A DNA stretch of 64,000 bases from Paenibacillus puerhi (GCF_009846885.1 NZ_WUWM01000024.1:52468-116467); one strand, 5' to 3'. Shown: positions 25,252 through 34,398, counted from the first letter of the stretch. A program made the numbers and translations. The notes: generated by a model not told the origin, from the letters alone.

Positions 25252-28200
25252 GAATTGAACGTATCGAGATCGGCGCGTTTGGCCCGCTCCGCGGCATGTC
25301 GGTCAACACGGAGGGGCCGATTACCCTGATTTATGGGCCGAATGAAGCGGGGAAGAGCTCTGTCCTGGAATTTATCCGCGCGCTGCTGTTCGGCTTTCAC
25401 AGCAAAGGCGGCGCCGGCCGCTATGTCCCGGATCCGTCCGTTATTCAGGGAGGCAGGCTGATTCTGAACACAGGCGGAGGGGACCGGATTACGGTGGAAC
25501 GCTGGGACCGCTCGCCTGAAGGCAAGGGAAGGACGCCGGCGGCAGGACTAGTTAAGGTCATTTTTCCCGATGGAGCGGTGGGAGGCGAGCGTGAGCTGAG
25601 CGAGCTGGTCGGGGGGATGACGCCCGATGTGTTTCAGCATGTCTTCGCGTTCGGCTTGACCGAGCTTCAGGAGCTGGGTACGCTGCAGCAGGACGAGGTC
25701 AGCGGGTTTCTATACAGCGCGGGGCTAGGCATCAGCGGGGCCGTTATTCGGACGGCCCAGCGCAAGCTGACCCAGGAGATGGAGCAGCTCTATCGGCCGC
25801 GCGGACGGACGCCGCTGGTCAATCAGGCGCTGCAGCGACTCGCCGAGGCGGAGGAGCAGCTTGGTGCCAGCAGACGTCAGTCCGAGAAGTATGAGACGCT
25901 GCTGCATGAGGAGGGGGCTTTATCGGAGCGCTGCAAGCGAATGGAGGAAGAGCTTGCCGAGCTGCAGCGGAAAACCGGCGAGCTTGAGCGGCTTCGTCAG
26001 GCAAAGCCGCATGCTCTTCGCTATGAGCTGGTATACAGCGAGCTGCGGGAGCTGCCCGCGGCCCTTGATCACGTGCCGGAGGATGCGCTGGCCCGCGAGG
26101 AGGCGCTGGAAGCCGAGCGGGAGCGGATTGCGCTCGAGCAAGACAGGGTGTCGCTGCAACTGGAGGAAACGGACGCGGAACTGGCCGTTCTTCAAGCAGA
26201 AGCGGACAGGCGGAGGCAGCTGCTGGTGCGGCGCCAAGAGACCGAAGCCTTGGTGGACCGGCTTGCCGCGTATGAAGAAACGCTTAGGCAGCAGGGGGAA
26301 GCCGCGGGCGAGGCGGAGCGGCAGCAGGCCGAGCTGGAGCGCTTGCTCCGGCGAATCGGCCCGGACTGGTCCCTGTCGACGCTGGAACAGCTGCGTCCGG
26401 CGGTGCTGCTGAGAGAGGAAGCTGCTTTTTTCCGTGAGGAATGGAGGGGCTGGAAGCAGGAGCTGGCGGTGCTGGACGGAGAGCGCAAGCGAATCGAACA
26501 GGAGCTGGCTGAGGGAGCGGCGGAAGAGACGGAAGCGGGCGGGGGACGGCAGACTGCGGCAGCGCTGGAGCGGGTCGGAGCGGCACGCCGACTGCTGGCC
26601 GACTGGCGAGAGGCGCAGCGCGAGCTCAGGCATGCCGGGCAGCGACTCCGCGATCTGGAGCGGATCGGCGCAGGTACGCCCGAAGCCGGTACAAGCGGGA
26701 GTGAGGGCGGCGGCCGGGCTTTCCTCCCCGGCCTGATCGCCGCAGCGCTTATACTTCCTGCGCTTCTGCTGGCGCTGGGAGAACCGGTTGCCGCTGCCGT
26801 AGCCTTTGTGCTGATGGCCGCGGGGATCGGAGGAGCGGTCCGTTCGCGGCTCCGCCGCCAGGCCGGCAAAGGTCAGCCGGGCCGCGGAGGACGCGCGCAG
26901 CGTGCGGGCGGCGCAGCCGGGGCAGCCGAGCGAGGCGCTGGACTGGGCCCGCTGGAGGCGCATGCCGCCGAGCTGGCCGTCCGGCTGAGCGCGGAGCTTG
27001 GCGCGCTGGGCTGGCCGGGCCTTGCGGCCGGGGCGGCTGAGACGGCGGCAGCCCGCGGGCCGGCCGCGGGCGAAGCACCTGCCGACGGCCTGCGCCCGCG
27101 CGGCGCCGGGGCGGCTGGCCGCAGGAGCGCGGCTGCGGCTGCAGCTGACGGCGCACCCGCGCCAGGCGCCAGCGCGGGGCCAGCCGCCGATGCCGGCGCG
27201 CTGCCGCTGCCGCCGGAGGACATCGAGCCTTGGCTCGATGCCCTCGAGCGGCAGCTCCGCGCGAGCGCAGCCCGGCAGGCCGCCCGCGCGGGCGCCGAGC
27301 AGCGGCTGGCCGCGCTCGAGGCGCAAGCCGCTGCCCATGCGCGAGCAGGCGAGCCGCTGGCGGCGCGCTGGCGCGAGTGGCTGCGGGCCAGCGCGCTGCC
27401 GGAGGCGGCCAGCCCCGATGCGGCGCTGGAGCTGCTGGCGCTGGCGGAGGCCGCGCTCGGCGAGCTGCAGCGGCTGCGCCGGCTGGAGGCGCGCCGGGCG
27501 GCATGGGCCGGCGAGGCGGCAGCCTTCGCGGCAGCAGCGGCGGAGCTGCTCGGCCCGGAGGCGGCGTCCGGGCCGGCTGCAGCGCTGCGCGCCCGGCAGG
27601 CCGAGCTGAGCCGGGCGGTCGACCGCGAGCGGGAGGCGGCCCAGCGGCGCGAACGGCAGGCGGAGCTGCGCCGTCAGTCCGCGCTGCTCGGGCAGCAGCG
27701 CGAGCGCGTGGATGCGCGCTCGGCCGAGCTGTACCGTGCCGCCGGAGCGGCGGACGGCGAATCGCTGCGGCGGCTGTACCGTCAGGCTCAGCGACGGCGT
27801 GAGCTGTCGGCGGCCGGCCGTCAGGAGACGGCGGCGCTGCGCGCGCTGCTCGGTGAAAGCTGGGAGCAGTCGCTGCTGCAGCTGCGCGAAGACGGGGGCC
27901 GAGAGCTCGAGCACATGCAGGCCGAGATCGATGCCCGGCTGGAGGAAATAAGCCGTGGCCTGGAGGAGGCCCGGGAAGCCAGGAGCCGTCTGCGGATGGA
28001 GCTGGAGCGATTGGCCGACGGCAGCCGGCATGCGAATGCGATGCAGCTTGTCGAGGAATGCCGGACGGAAACGCTTCGTCTAGCGGGGCGATGGGCGGTA
28101 CAGGCGCTATGCCAGCAATTAATCGTCCGTACGAAGACGATCTTCGAGCAGGACAAGCAGCCCTTGGTTATGAGAAGGGCATCCGAAGATTTTTCCCGGA

Positions 28201-28580
28201 TTACCGGAGGAAGGTATACGCGGATCCTGACGCCGATCGGAGAGCAGCGAGTGCTGGCCGAGCTGTCGGAAGGGGGCCTCGTCGAGACGGGGAGACTGAG
28301 CCGGGGGACGGCCGAGCAGATGTATGTCTGCATCCGGCTGGCTCTTGCCGATGAATATGGAGCGACCGGTATCCGGCTGCCACTGATCATGGACGATCTG
28401 TTCGTCAATTTTGACGATGAACGGCTGAGGCGGGGGCTGGAGCTGCTGGAGACGGTAGCCGGACGGGGCCAGCTTCTGCTGTTTACCTGCCACCGGCATG
28501 TACAGCAGGCGTATGCCGCGAGGTTTCCCGCCAGCACCATCGTCCGTCTGCCCGCCTTGGAAAGGCGGATGGAAGGCTGA
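25248..28580 (+). CDS. yhaN: AAA ATPase YhaN (Rad50/SbcC-like) with coiled coils and a hydrophobic hairpin
   Basis: 1110-residue partner of the nuclease encoded just before it (ATGA overlap). Walker A is YGPNEAGKSS (residues 29-38). Long Glu/Arg/Gln-rich coiled coils run from about 170 to 480 and 640 to 970. A hydrophobic hairpin near residues 490-535 suggests membrane contact, as in Bacillus YhaN. The C-terminal lobe has the signature-like LSRGTAEQMYVCIRLALADE and Walker B IMDDLFVNFDDERLRRG. The stretch coded by about 26850-27750 is extremely GC-rich and Ala/Arg-rich, unlike either end of the gene, and may be fast-evolving coil. Confidence 0.9.
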   Translation: MRIERIEIGAFGPLRGMSVNTEGPITLIYGPNEAGKSSVLEFIRALLFGFHSKGGAGRYVPDPSVIQGGRLILNTGGGDRITVERWDRSPEGKGRTPAAGLVKVIFPDGAVGGERELSELVGGMTPDVFQHVFAFGLTELQELGTLQQDEVSGFLYSAGLGISGAVIRTAQRKLTQEMEQLYRPRGRTPLVNQALQRLAEAEEQLGASRRQSEKYETLLHEEGALSERCKRMEEELAELQRKTGELERLRQAKPHALRYELVYSELRELPAALDHVPEDALAREEALEAERERIALEQDRVSLQLEETDAELAVLQAEADRRRQLLVRRQETEALVDRLAAYEETLRQQGEAAGEAERQQAELERLLRRIGPDWSLSTLEQLRPAVLLREEAAFFREEWRGWKQELAVLDGERKRIEQELAEGAAEETEAGGGRQTAAALERVGAARRLLADWREAQRELRHAGQRLRDLERIGAGTPEAGTSGSEGGGRAFLPGLIAAALILPALLLALGEPVAAAVAFVLMAAGIGGAVRSRLRRQAGKGQPGRGGRAQRAGGAAGAAERGAGLGPLEAHAAELAVRLSAELGALGWPGLAAGAAETAAARGPAAGEAPADGLRPRGAGAAGRRSAAAAAADGAPAPGASAGPAADAGALPLPPEDIEPWLDALERQLRASAARQAARAGAEQRLAALEAQAAAHARAGEPLAARWREWLRASALPEAASPDAALELLALAEAALGELQRLRRLEARRAAWAGEAAAFAAAAAELLGPEAASGPAAALRARQAELSRAVDREREAAQRRERQAELRRQSALLGQQRERVDARSAELYRAAGAADGESLRRLYRQAQRRRELSAAGRQETAALRALLGESWEQSLLQLREDGGRELEHMQAEIDARLEEISRGLEEAREARSRLRMELERLADGSRHANAMQLVEECRTETLRLAGRWAVQALCQQLIVRTKTIFEQDKQPLVMRRASEDFSRITGGRYTRILTPIGEQRVLAELSEGGLVETGRLSRGTAEQMYVCIRLALADEYGATGIRLPLIMDDLFVNFDDERLRRGLELLETVAGRGQLLLFTCHRHVQQAYAARFPASTIVRLPALERRMEG

Positions 28581-28664
28581 CGCAGAGGGCAGTCCTCTAC
28601 ATGCGTAGTCATTTCCAAAGAGCCGGCCCCAGCAGGAAGCCGCTGAACAAGCTTTGCTCAACTC

Positions 28665-28710
28665 AAAAAGGTACAGCGCCTCGGGTTAACGAGGGGACTG
28701 TACCTTTTTC
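28665..28710 (+). terminator. Terminator after yhaN
   Basis: AAAAAGGTACAG (28665-28676) pairs with CTGTACCTTTTT (28698-28709), with an inner CCTCG/CGAGG stem. The A and T flanks make it usable in both directions. Confidence 0.92.
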
Positions 28711-28767
28711 CTGTATGCTGGACGCGAGTCAGACCTATGCTTGTACGATGACTACTTGCCCTTTCTC

Positions 28768-29808
28768 TTAGGAAAGCAGCTTCAGCAGAACGATGCCGGC
28801 AAATCCGATGGCCATGCCCACCGCTTCAAGCCGTTTGAAGCTTTCACGAAGCACAAACCGCGCATACAGCATGACCAAGACGACGTTGGCGGCCATTACG
28901 GCGGATACAAGACCGGTGACTCCAAGCTTGAAGGCCGGCATAGCGAACATCATCCCGCAAGCATTGGTTATCCCCACGGTCATTCCCCACAGCAGGGTAC
29001 GCTTTATGGTCCAAGGCTTGCGGGGCGGCGTAATCTCACTGCTTGCGCTCGCCTTGGCTTCGCCTTCCGTGCCAGCTGCCGATTCCTTCAGGGCTGCAGC
29101 CATGACGGCTTCGCCCGGAGTCGCTTCGGCGTGATCCGCAATGCTTGCGCTTGGCCCCGCTTCTGAAGCGGCGGCGCTCTCCTGCCTGGCCAGAAGCAGG
29201 CTGCTCTGGGCAGCTTTCGTCTTGCGCAAGTCAAGCAGCCAGGTTGCGCCGAACAGAAGGCCGCCTGTTGCATACATCATGGTCAGCGTAGGGAAGGTGG
29301 CCGCATGGAGCAGGGTAGCTTGCTTCGTGAAAAAGTCGGTAAGGCCGAAAAAGAGCATGGTTAAAACACCCCACTGGGCTCCCTGCAAATTGCGCAGCGA
29401 CAAGTCTCCGGAGTAGCGGACCATCATCAGGCCCGTCATGATGACGACGAAGGCAAGAAGCTGCCCCGAGCTGAGACGCTCGCCCCAGACCGTGAAGGCA
29501 AGCAAGGCGACGACGACCGGCGGAAGACCCGTGAACATCGCGATGAGCGAAGCCTTGCCGACCGAATAGCCTTTATACATAGCTGCGTTGGAAATAAATG
29601 AAAACAATCCCATCAAGGCGCCGACCCAGACCGCCGGGGACCAGGTTTCTCCCAGCAGCAGGGAGCCGGTAACTGTGATGATCGTCCCCGAGATATAGAC
29701 GCCAAGAAGCATCAGATTCCGGTTAAGCGATTGTTTGGAGGACCATTGATATAAAATCCCCCGCAAGCCGAAGCTGATCGCGGAGGCACAGGCAAGTACA
29801 AACCACAT
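28768..29808 (-). CDS. EamA/DMT-family membrane transporter
   Basis: 346 residues with ten predicted membrane segments in two EamA repeats (FVLACASAISFGLRGILYQW at the start; TAGAT-like second half ending in GIVLLKLL). Between the repeats is an unusually long polar, Ala/Glu/Ser-rich cytoplasmic loop of about 65 residues (roughly 205-270). The start follows TTAAGGAG with 11-base spacing. It is encoded 37 bases after an SDR enzyme gene on the same strand, so both are probably cotranscribed. DMT proteins export or import small metabolites; the substrate is unknown. Confidence 0.88.
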   Translation of the reverse strand: MWFVLACASAISFGLRGILYQWSSKQSLNRNLMLLGVYISGTIITVTGSLLLGETWSPAVWVGALMGLFSFISNAAMYKGYSVGKASLIAMFTGLPPVVVALLAFTVWGERLSSGQLLAFVVIMTGLMMVRYSGDLSLRNLQGAQWGVLTMLFFGLTDFFTKQATLLHAATFPTLTMMYATGGLLFGATWLLDLRKTKAAQSSLLLARQESAAASEAGPSASIADHAEATPGEAVMAAALKESAAGTEGEAKASASSEITPPRKPWTIKRTLLWGMTVGITNACGMMFAMPAFKLGVTGLVSAVMAANVVLVMLYARFVLRESFKRLEAVGMAIGFAGIVLLKLLS

Positions 29809-29845
29809 GTTGTGTCAAACTCCTTAAGTGAGCATGCTCATGATA

Positions 29846-30604
29846 TTATTCATAGATCATTTTGACGGTCATTCCGCCGTCGATCACCAGATTTTGTCCG
29901 GTGATGAAACCTGCTTCCGTGCCGCATAGATACAAGCAGGCTGCCGCAATATCCTGCGGCGTGCCGACGCGGCCGGCGGGATGCTGGCGCCGGTCCTGCT
30001 CGGAATGAACAGGCTGGCTGCGTGCGGACGACTTCTGCCAGTCCGCTGTTTCGATCCAGCCGGGGCTGATCGCATTCACGCGAATACCGGCCGGGCCCAA
30101 GCTGACGGCCATCGCATGGGTCAAGGCCAGCAGTCCGCCCTTGGAGGCGGCGTAGCTCTCGGTATTCGCCTCGGACATCAATGCGCGTGTCGAAGCTATA
30201 TTGACGATGGCTCCCGCGCCTCTTGACTTCATCAGGCGAGCGGCTTGCTGCGAGCAGACGAAGGCCCCTCGCAGATTAACTCCGATCACTTGGTCGAAGG
30301 AGGCGAGCGGAAGCTCCAGCATCGGAGCGTTGCGTGATATTCCCGCATTATTGATAAGCGCGTCCAGCCGGCCGAAGTCGGTCTCGATCAGCTTGAACCA
30401 GCGCCCGACCTGCTGCTCGTCCGAGACGTCGACCGGCATGAAGAACCCTTTGGCCCCGCGCCTGCGAAGCTCCTGCATCACCTCGTGCCCCGCTTCGCGG
30501 TCGATATCGGCTATGCATAGCTCATACCCGGCATCGGCGAAGGCCAGCGATACGGCTTTGCCGATGCCCTGCGCTCCCCCGGTTACCGCGGCAATTTTGG
30601 TCAT
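29846..30604 (-). CDS. SDR-family NAD(P)-dependent oxidoreductase
   Basis: 252-residue classical short-chain dehydrogenase. It has the cofactor loop TGGAQGIGKA (residues 8-17), NNAG in strand 4, the catalytic Ser in VNIASTRA, YAASK as the Tyr/Lys pair, and the C-terminal ITGQNLVIDGGMT. Asp after the second strand (ADIDREAG) favours NAD(H). The start ATG 30604 follows GGGAGGTGCAATC; a longer start is not needed. The substrate is unknown; the adjacent EamA transporter may move it or its product. Confidence 0.9.
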   Translation of the reverse strand: MTKIAAVTGGAQGIGKAVSLAFADAGYELCIADIDREAGHEVMQELRRRGAKGFFMPVDVSDEQQVGRWFKLIETDFGRLDALINNAGISRNAPMLELPLASFDQVIGVNLRGAFVCSQQAARLMKSRGAGAIVNIASTRALMSEANTESYAASKGGLLALTHAMAVSLGPAGIRVNAISPGWIETADWQKSSARSQPVHSEQDRRQHPAGRVGTPQDIAAACLYLCGTEAGFITGQNLVIDGGMTVKMIYE

Positions 30605-30636
30605 GATTGCACCTCCCATTCTTCCTGGCTCAACCG

Positions 30637-30665
30637 TTGCTTTTTCAGAAGTATATCACTACTAT
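30637..30665 (+). promoter_or_regulatory. Promoter for the two small membrane-protein genes
   Basis: TTGCTT (30637-30642), a 17-base spacer and TACTAT (30660-30665), about 38 bases before the TTG start at 30703. Confidence 0.6.
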
Positions 30666-30702
30666 AAAGAATAGCACAAAAATGAGCCGGAGGTGCCTAA
30701 AG

Positions 30703-30993
30703 TTGAAGCCCGAACAACGAAAGAACCGTGAACTTACCTATCAGGTGGGCTGGAAGCGGGGGACGATCAAGACTTCTCCGGAGCGTAACGCCTCCTCCGA
30801 CGCGGAGCAGTCGCCTTGGTTTACAAGGCTGGCAGGAGCGCTGCACCGATGGAACGGTGAGGTGCTATGGCGCAAGGCTCCGTTAGGGAAGGGCAGCAGC
30901 GCCGGGGTGCTGATGGCCTGCTTGTATGTGCTGCCTGCTGTATTGTTTACCATGTTTGTGTGGGTTGTGTACGAGCTGTCCCGGCTATCGTAG
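30703..30993 (+). CDS. Small single-pass membrane protein, unknown function
   Basis: 96 residues from a TTG start backed by GGAGGTG seven bases upstream. The first 65 residues are polar and basic (TYQVGWKRGTIKTSPER). One C-terminal membrane segment (GVLMACLYVLPAVLFTMFVW) follows, then a short tail, so most of the protein should face the cytoplasm. A second small membrane-protein gene starts 25 bases downstream, suggesting a two-gene operon. I recognise no family. Confidence 0.7.
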   Translation: MKPEQRKNRELTYQVGWKRGTIKTSPERNASSDAEQSPWFTRLAGALHRWNGEVLWRKAPLGKGSSAGVLMACLYVLPAVLFTMFVWVVYELSRLS

Positions 30994-31018
30994 TTTTGAA
31001 GATAAGGAGTGAGCGAAT

Positions 31019-31471
31019 ATGTTGACGCTGTTAGCGGTGGTTGGCGCTCTGGTAGGGCTGCTGGTTACCGGATCGGCGATTTTTATGGCGGTGAAGGTGC
31101 GGATGAGCCCGGCCGAAGGCATGCCTTCGGAAGAGGAGCAGAAGAGTGACGCTAAGCCAAGTGCCGCAGACCGTTTGCGGAGTGCGGCCCCGCAGCTGCT
31201 GCAGTGGACTTTTTTCGATTATGCGCTGCTCGTGCTGTTTCTTATAGGGAGCTTGTTTCTGTTCACGGATCTGCTGGCCGCCTTGCGCGACGCCGAGTCG
31301 TTCCCGCCGTACCATGTGCCTTACTTGCTGTGCGGGTTTATATTTACTTGTGCGGCCGCTCTGATGATGCTCGTGCGGCTGGCTGCCGTGCTAACGGTCG
31401 CGGGGGGCGAGAGGGTCCGTCGGACGGAATACCAAGAGCACGAGCCAGGCCATGCTCAGCACGCCGAATAA
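31019..31471 (+). CDS. Small three-helix membrane protein, unknown function
   Basis: 150 residues, with membrane segments at the N-terminus (LAVVGALVGLLVTGSAIFM), around residue 70 (YALLVLFLIGSLFLFTDLLA) and near 105-125. A charged loop of about 30 residues lies after the first. The start ATG follows ATAAGGAGTGAGCGAAT. It is probably cotranscribed with the preceding small gene. Its last 81 bases overlap the end of the convergent YkvI-type gene on the other strand. No family recognised. Confidence 0.7.
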   Translation: MLTLLAVVGALVGLLVTGSAIFMAVKVRMSPAEGMPSEEEQKSDAKPSAADRLRSAAPQLLQWTFFDYALLVLFLIGSLFLFTDLLAALRDAESFPPYHVPYLLCGFIFTCAAALMMLVRLAAVLTVAGGERVRRTEYQEHEPGHAQHAE

Positions 31472-32443
31472 CGGGTAAAGCGAGCTGACCAGCACCTTGA
31501 AGCCGATCTGGCTGCCGGCATAGCTGGTCAGCAGCACAAGGGGCATAACGAGGCTGTAACGGATGCCCAGACGCTGCTCAAGCTGCAGACACAGCCCGTA
31601 TACATTGGCGAGCAGCGTCGTAAAAATCTCCCCATAGATGACCAGTAGAAACAGCAACTGGAACCATCCCCCGACCCGGCCGATCAGTTGGCTCATCGGA
31701 ATATCGAATTGCTGGATGCCCGGCATCTGCGAGGACAACGCCATGTGGGCGGCCAGCAGCATGCTTCCTATCGCTATGCCTCCGAGCAAGCCGCCCCCCA
31801 GCAGCACTTGCCGATCCTTGATCTTGGCTCCGAGCGGTACAAGCACGGCCTGGGCCATAGCCAGATTGAATGCCGTGTAGAGGAAAGGGGACAGCCAGAT
31901 ACGCAGAGGTGAGAAGTCAGACGTCAGCTTCAGCCAATTCCCAGCGTTCGGAGTGTCAGATGCTTGCCACACCGTAAGCAAAGTGAACAAGATCATCATC
32001 GGTACGACAATCGTGTTGACAGTCATGATGGCATTGATGCCCCTGATCAGCAGGATGTAGGCGGCTGTTAGCGTCAGGAGCAGGCCGAACTGATAAGGCA
32101 GTCTCATCTGCTCTGTGAAAACGGATCCGCCTCCCGCCAGCATGACCATGCTGACGCCGAGCAGCGAAAGCAGCGTCACGAGACTGACGTAGCTTCCGAT
32201 TTTGGGACCGAACAACAGATTGTTCACATCCTCATAGGATTTGGAATTCATCTGACCGGCGAGCAGCATCAGCTTGATGCCCAGCCAGGTGAATAAAATG
32301 GTCGCGATCCCGATCGTCATGGTAGCCATCCAGCCATAACGCGTAAAAAACTGCAAAATTTCCTGTCCCGTGGCAAACCCTGCCCCGACTACCGTTCCTA
32401 TATAGGTGAAGCTGACCTGTATGACGCTCCCCCATTTTTTCAT
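31391..32443 (-). CDS. YkvI-type membrane protein (LeuT-fold superfamily)
   Basis: 350 residues, about ten membrane segments. The N-terminal YIGTVVGAGFATGQEILQFF is the unwound-helix glycine motif shared by LeuT/APC-fold transporters and typical of YkvI proteins. It probably moves an amino acid or similar solute; the substrate is unknown. The start ATG has GGGAGGG 12 bases upstream. The 3' end overlaps the rightward small membrane gene by 81 bases, and no terminator is visible between them. Confidence 0.85.
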   Translation of the reverse strand: MKKWGSVIQVSFTYIGTVVGAGFATGQEILQFFTRYGWMATMTIGIATILFTWLGIKLMLLAGQMNSKSYEDVNNLLFGPKIGSYVSLVTLLSLLGVSMVMLAGGGSVFTEQMRLPYQFGLLLTLTAAYILLIRGINAIMTVNTIVVPMMILFTLLTVWQASDTPNAGNWLKLTSDFSPLRIWLSPFLYTAFNLAMAQAVLVPLGAKIKDRQVLLGGGLLGGIAIGSMLLAAHMALSSQMPGIQQFDIPMSQLIGRVGGWFQLLFLLVIYGEIFTTLLANVYGLCLQLEQRLGIRYSLVMPLVLLTSYAGSQIGFKVLVSSLYPLFGVLSMAWLVLLVFRPTDPLAPRDR

Positions 32444-32524
32444 ACGGGACGCGATCCCTCCCTTGCATAGCCTGTTTATCTTAGCTTATGAAAACGGGCC
32501 AAGCCTGATGACTATTAGTACATA

Positions 32525-32553
32525 TTGGGAATCCGCAAGATTTCTGATACAAT
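32525..32553 (+). promoter_or_regulatory. Promoter for the DedA gene
   Basis: TTGGGA (32525-32530), 17-base spacer, TACAAT (32548-32553) with an upstream TG (extended -10). It excludes translation starts before about 32560. Confidence 0.75.
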
Positions 32554-32620
32554 AGGATCAGGCATGTCCCGTCACCCGGAAGAGATGCCTGGGAAATTCA
32601 GGCGGTTGGAGCGTGTCATC

Positions 32621-33241
32621 TTGGAACACTTGCTGGATTTAATCGATCAATATGGATATATCGCACTATATGGTTTATTAGCGCTCGGGATTGTCGGAAT
32701 CCCGGTGCCGGACGAAATATTGATGACGACGGTGGGGACGCTTACGATCGGGGACGACCCGCTGCTTCATTATTGGGCTTCATTCGCAGTTAGCTTTAGC
32801 GGAGCGATGACGGGGATGATCATAAGCTATTGCCTTGGAAGGGCGGTCGGCAAGCCTTTTCTTTACAAATACGGCCGTTGGATCAAGCTGACGCCTGAAC
32901 GGCTTGCGGTCGCGGAGCGATGGTTCTGCAAGTACGGTTTATGGGCCGTTGCTTTTGGCTACTACGTACCGGGTCTTCGACACTTCACTTGTTACTTATC
33001 GGGTGTAAGTAACGTCAATTTTTTTCGTTACCTCGCGTTTGCCGGCTCGGGAGCCCTGATCTGGTGCGCTACATTCCTGACGCTCGGTCATTTGATAGGG
33101 CGCAATGCCCCAGTACTTTTGCATGCTATCGAGCCTTACTTAGGCATGTGTGCGGTACTAGCCGTTATACTCGCAGCCGGCGGGTACATGCTGTACCGCC
33201 ATCGCAGAAAGAAGCGTGCCTCGTCGGTCGACCCCGAGTGA
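32621..33241 (+). CDS. DedA-family membrane protein
   Basis: 206 residues from a TTG start with GGTTGGAG nine bases upstream. Family features: an N-terminal IDQYGYIALYGLLALGIVGI, the acidic PVPDEIL motif, GLRHFTCYLSGVSN (Arg of the conserved G-x-R-x-F motif) and a C-terminal basic tail. DedA proteins act in lipid carrier recycling, membrane homeostasis and proton-motive-force maintenance; this paralogue's substrate is not known. ATGs at 32564 and 32585 lie upstream in frame but lack good ribosome sites. It ends before a long shared terminator. Confidence 0.88.
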   Translation: MEHLLDLIDQYGYIALYGLLALGIVGIPVPDEILMTTVGTLTIGDDPLLHYWASFAVSFSGAMTGMIISYCLGRAVGKPFLYKYGRWIKLTPERLAVAERWFCKYGLWAVAFGYYVPGLRHFTCYLSGVSNVNFFRYLAFAGSGALIWCATFLTLGHLIGRNAPVLLHAIEPYLGMCAVLAVILAAGGYMLYRHRRKKRASSVDPE

Positions 33242-33269
33242 TACCCGGTAAAGATGGGTGATCCTCGTT

Positions 33270-33325
33270 CAGCCCAAAAAGCCTTGATCCCGCGAATGAC
33301 TTGCGGGTCAAGGCTTTTTGGGCTG
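33270..33325. terminator. Very long bidirectional terminator
   Basis: Arms 33270-33293 and 33303-33325 form a 23-bp stem with a single bulged base and a 9-base loop. A5 and T5 tracts lie inside the stem, between dedA and the convergent lipoprotein gene. Confidence 0.93.
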
Positions 33326-33345
33326 AAAATCGACAGGGGCCGCGT

Positions 33346-34065
33346 TTAATCGGCAAACAGCTTAATCGAGTTTATCTTCTGGGTCTTGGGATCGATATCA
33401 AGCTTCAGCATGGCGCCCGTCGCTTTGTAGGTAATCACGTAGTTGGAATTAGCGGTCGGCTTGCCCAGCGCTTTGTTGACGGCCGTCACCGGATCGCCGA
33501 GCTTCAAGCCGTTAAGCCCGGGATCTACGTCTGCGCTGCGAACATCGATGAAGTGAACCTCTTTCTTGCTGTTGAAGCCGATGAGAAAATCGCCATAATC
33601 GTAGACGATCATCGGGTCGGCATCCTCATCCATGACGAATTCGTCCTTCGGCTTGCCGAATTTGTTCAGGATCTCGGAGGTATTCGTCTTGAGCGTCAGC
33701 CCGAGAAGCGTAGGCTTGGCTTGCGTGTAAGGATTTTCGATTTCGATTTTGGGCTTGGAGCTTGGTGTTTTTCCTTTGGGACTGTCCGGTTCGGTTGCGT
33801 TCTTGGTTTCCGTGTCGGCGCTGGCCAGCGAGACCTTCTCGCTGCTCGGCAGCGGAGTGGCCGGTGCGGGCACCGAGCTGTCGACCGATTCCGTGTCAGA
33901 CTCAGGAGGATTGACCGGCGTGGCTACGACGGGAGGCTGATCCTGAGGAATGATCGGCTCAGCAACGGGGGCGACGGCAGGCTGCTTGGATTGACAGCCG
34001 ACCGCGAAAACCGTCACGCATATGACAACGGACAAGAAACCGATGAAGGATCTCTTTCGTTTCAT
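33346..34065 (-). CDS. Secreted lipoprotein with Pro/Ser-rich linker and DUF4309-like C-terminal domain
   Basis: 239 residues. The lipoprotein signal peptide ends in AVGC with Cys24. An 80-90 residue Pro/Thr/Glu/Ser linker then spans the wall. The C-terminal domain (LGLTLKTNTSEILNKFGKPK and LKLGDPVTAVNKALGKPTAN) has two related halves, each with a G-x-P turn, as in SmpA/DUF4309-type domains. ATG 34065 is used (AAAGGAAG 6 bases upstream); an adjacent ATG at 34068 is equally possible. Located on the outer face of the membrane; function unknown. Confidence 0.82.
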   Translation of the reverse strand: MKRKRSFIGFLSVVICVTVFAVGCQSKQPAVAPVAEPIIPQDQPPVVATPVNPPESDTESVDSSVPAPATPLPSSEKVSLASADTETKNATEPDSPKGKTPSSKPKIEIENPYTQAKPTLLGLTLKTNTSEILNKFGKPKDEFVMDEDADPMIVYDYGDFLIGFNSKKEVHFIDVRSADVDPGLNGLKLGDPVTAVNKALGKPTANSNYVITYKATGAMLKLDIDPKTQKINSIKLFAD

Positions 34066-34398
34066 CATGTACTTCCTTTCCGCAAATAACGTATAGAGTG
34101 AGGAACCTAACTAATCATACTCTGAAGAGGCCGGGTTCACAAAGATGAAATACAACCAAAAACGGCCAAATAGCTTAAAAACAGGCGATTTTCATTTTCA
34201 AAGCTGCTACAGCGTGCCGAAGGACATCTTTTTACGTGTTCTTACCCATTTAGACGAATAATAAATCATAAAGTTGCAAGTTTTTATGAAGTTTTGGAAA
34301 TTGTCTTACTTTTTTTACAGGCTGCTACTTGAAACGTGGTTTGCCATTGTGATAAGTTTACGAAAAAAGATTGTTCTCCCTCGAAAGGCGTGGATCGT
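34066..34398. other. Intergenic region between divergent lipoprotein and xpt genes
   Basis: AT-rich and non-coding. It must hold promoters for both genes. A weak candidate for xpt is TTGAAA near 34330 with GATAAG 16 bases on. The conserved core of a guanine riboswitch, common before xpt in Bacillales, is not seen. Confidence 0.6.

Noticed and set aside
25920..28031. A 703-codon open frame on the minus strand inside yhaN
   Set aside because: It mirrors the GC-rich, Ala-rich coding of yhaN, is low-complexity, and has no ribosome site. The forward frame has Walker A and B motifs and the YhaO partner.
34200..34398. Guanine riboswitch before xpt
   Set aside because: The conserved purine-aptamer core and paired loops are not present in the leader.
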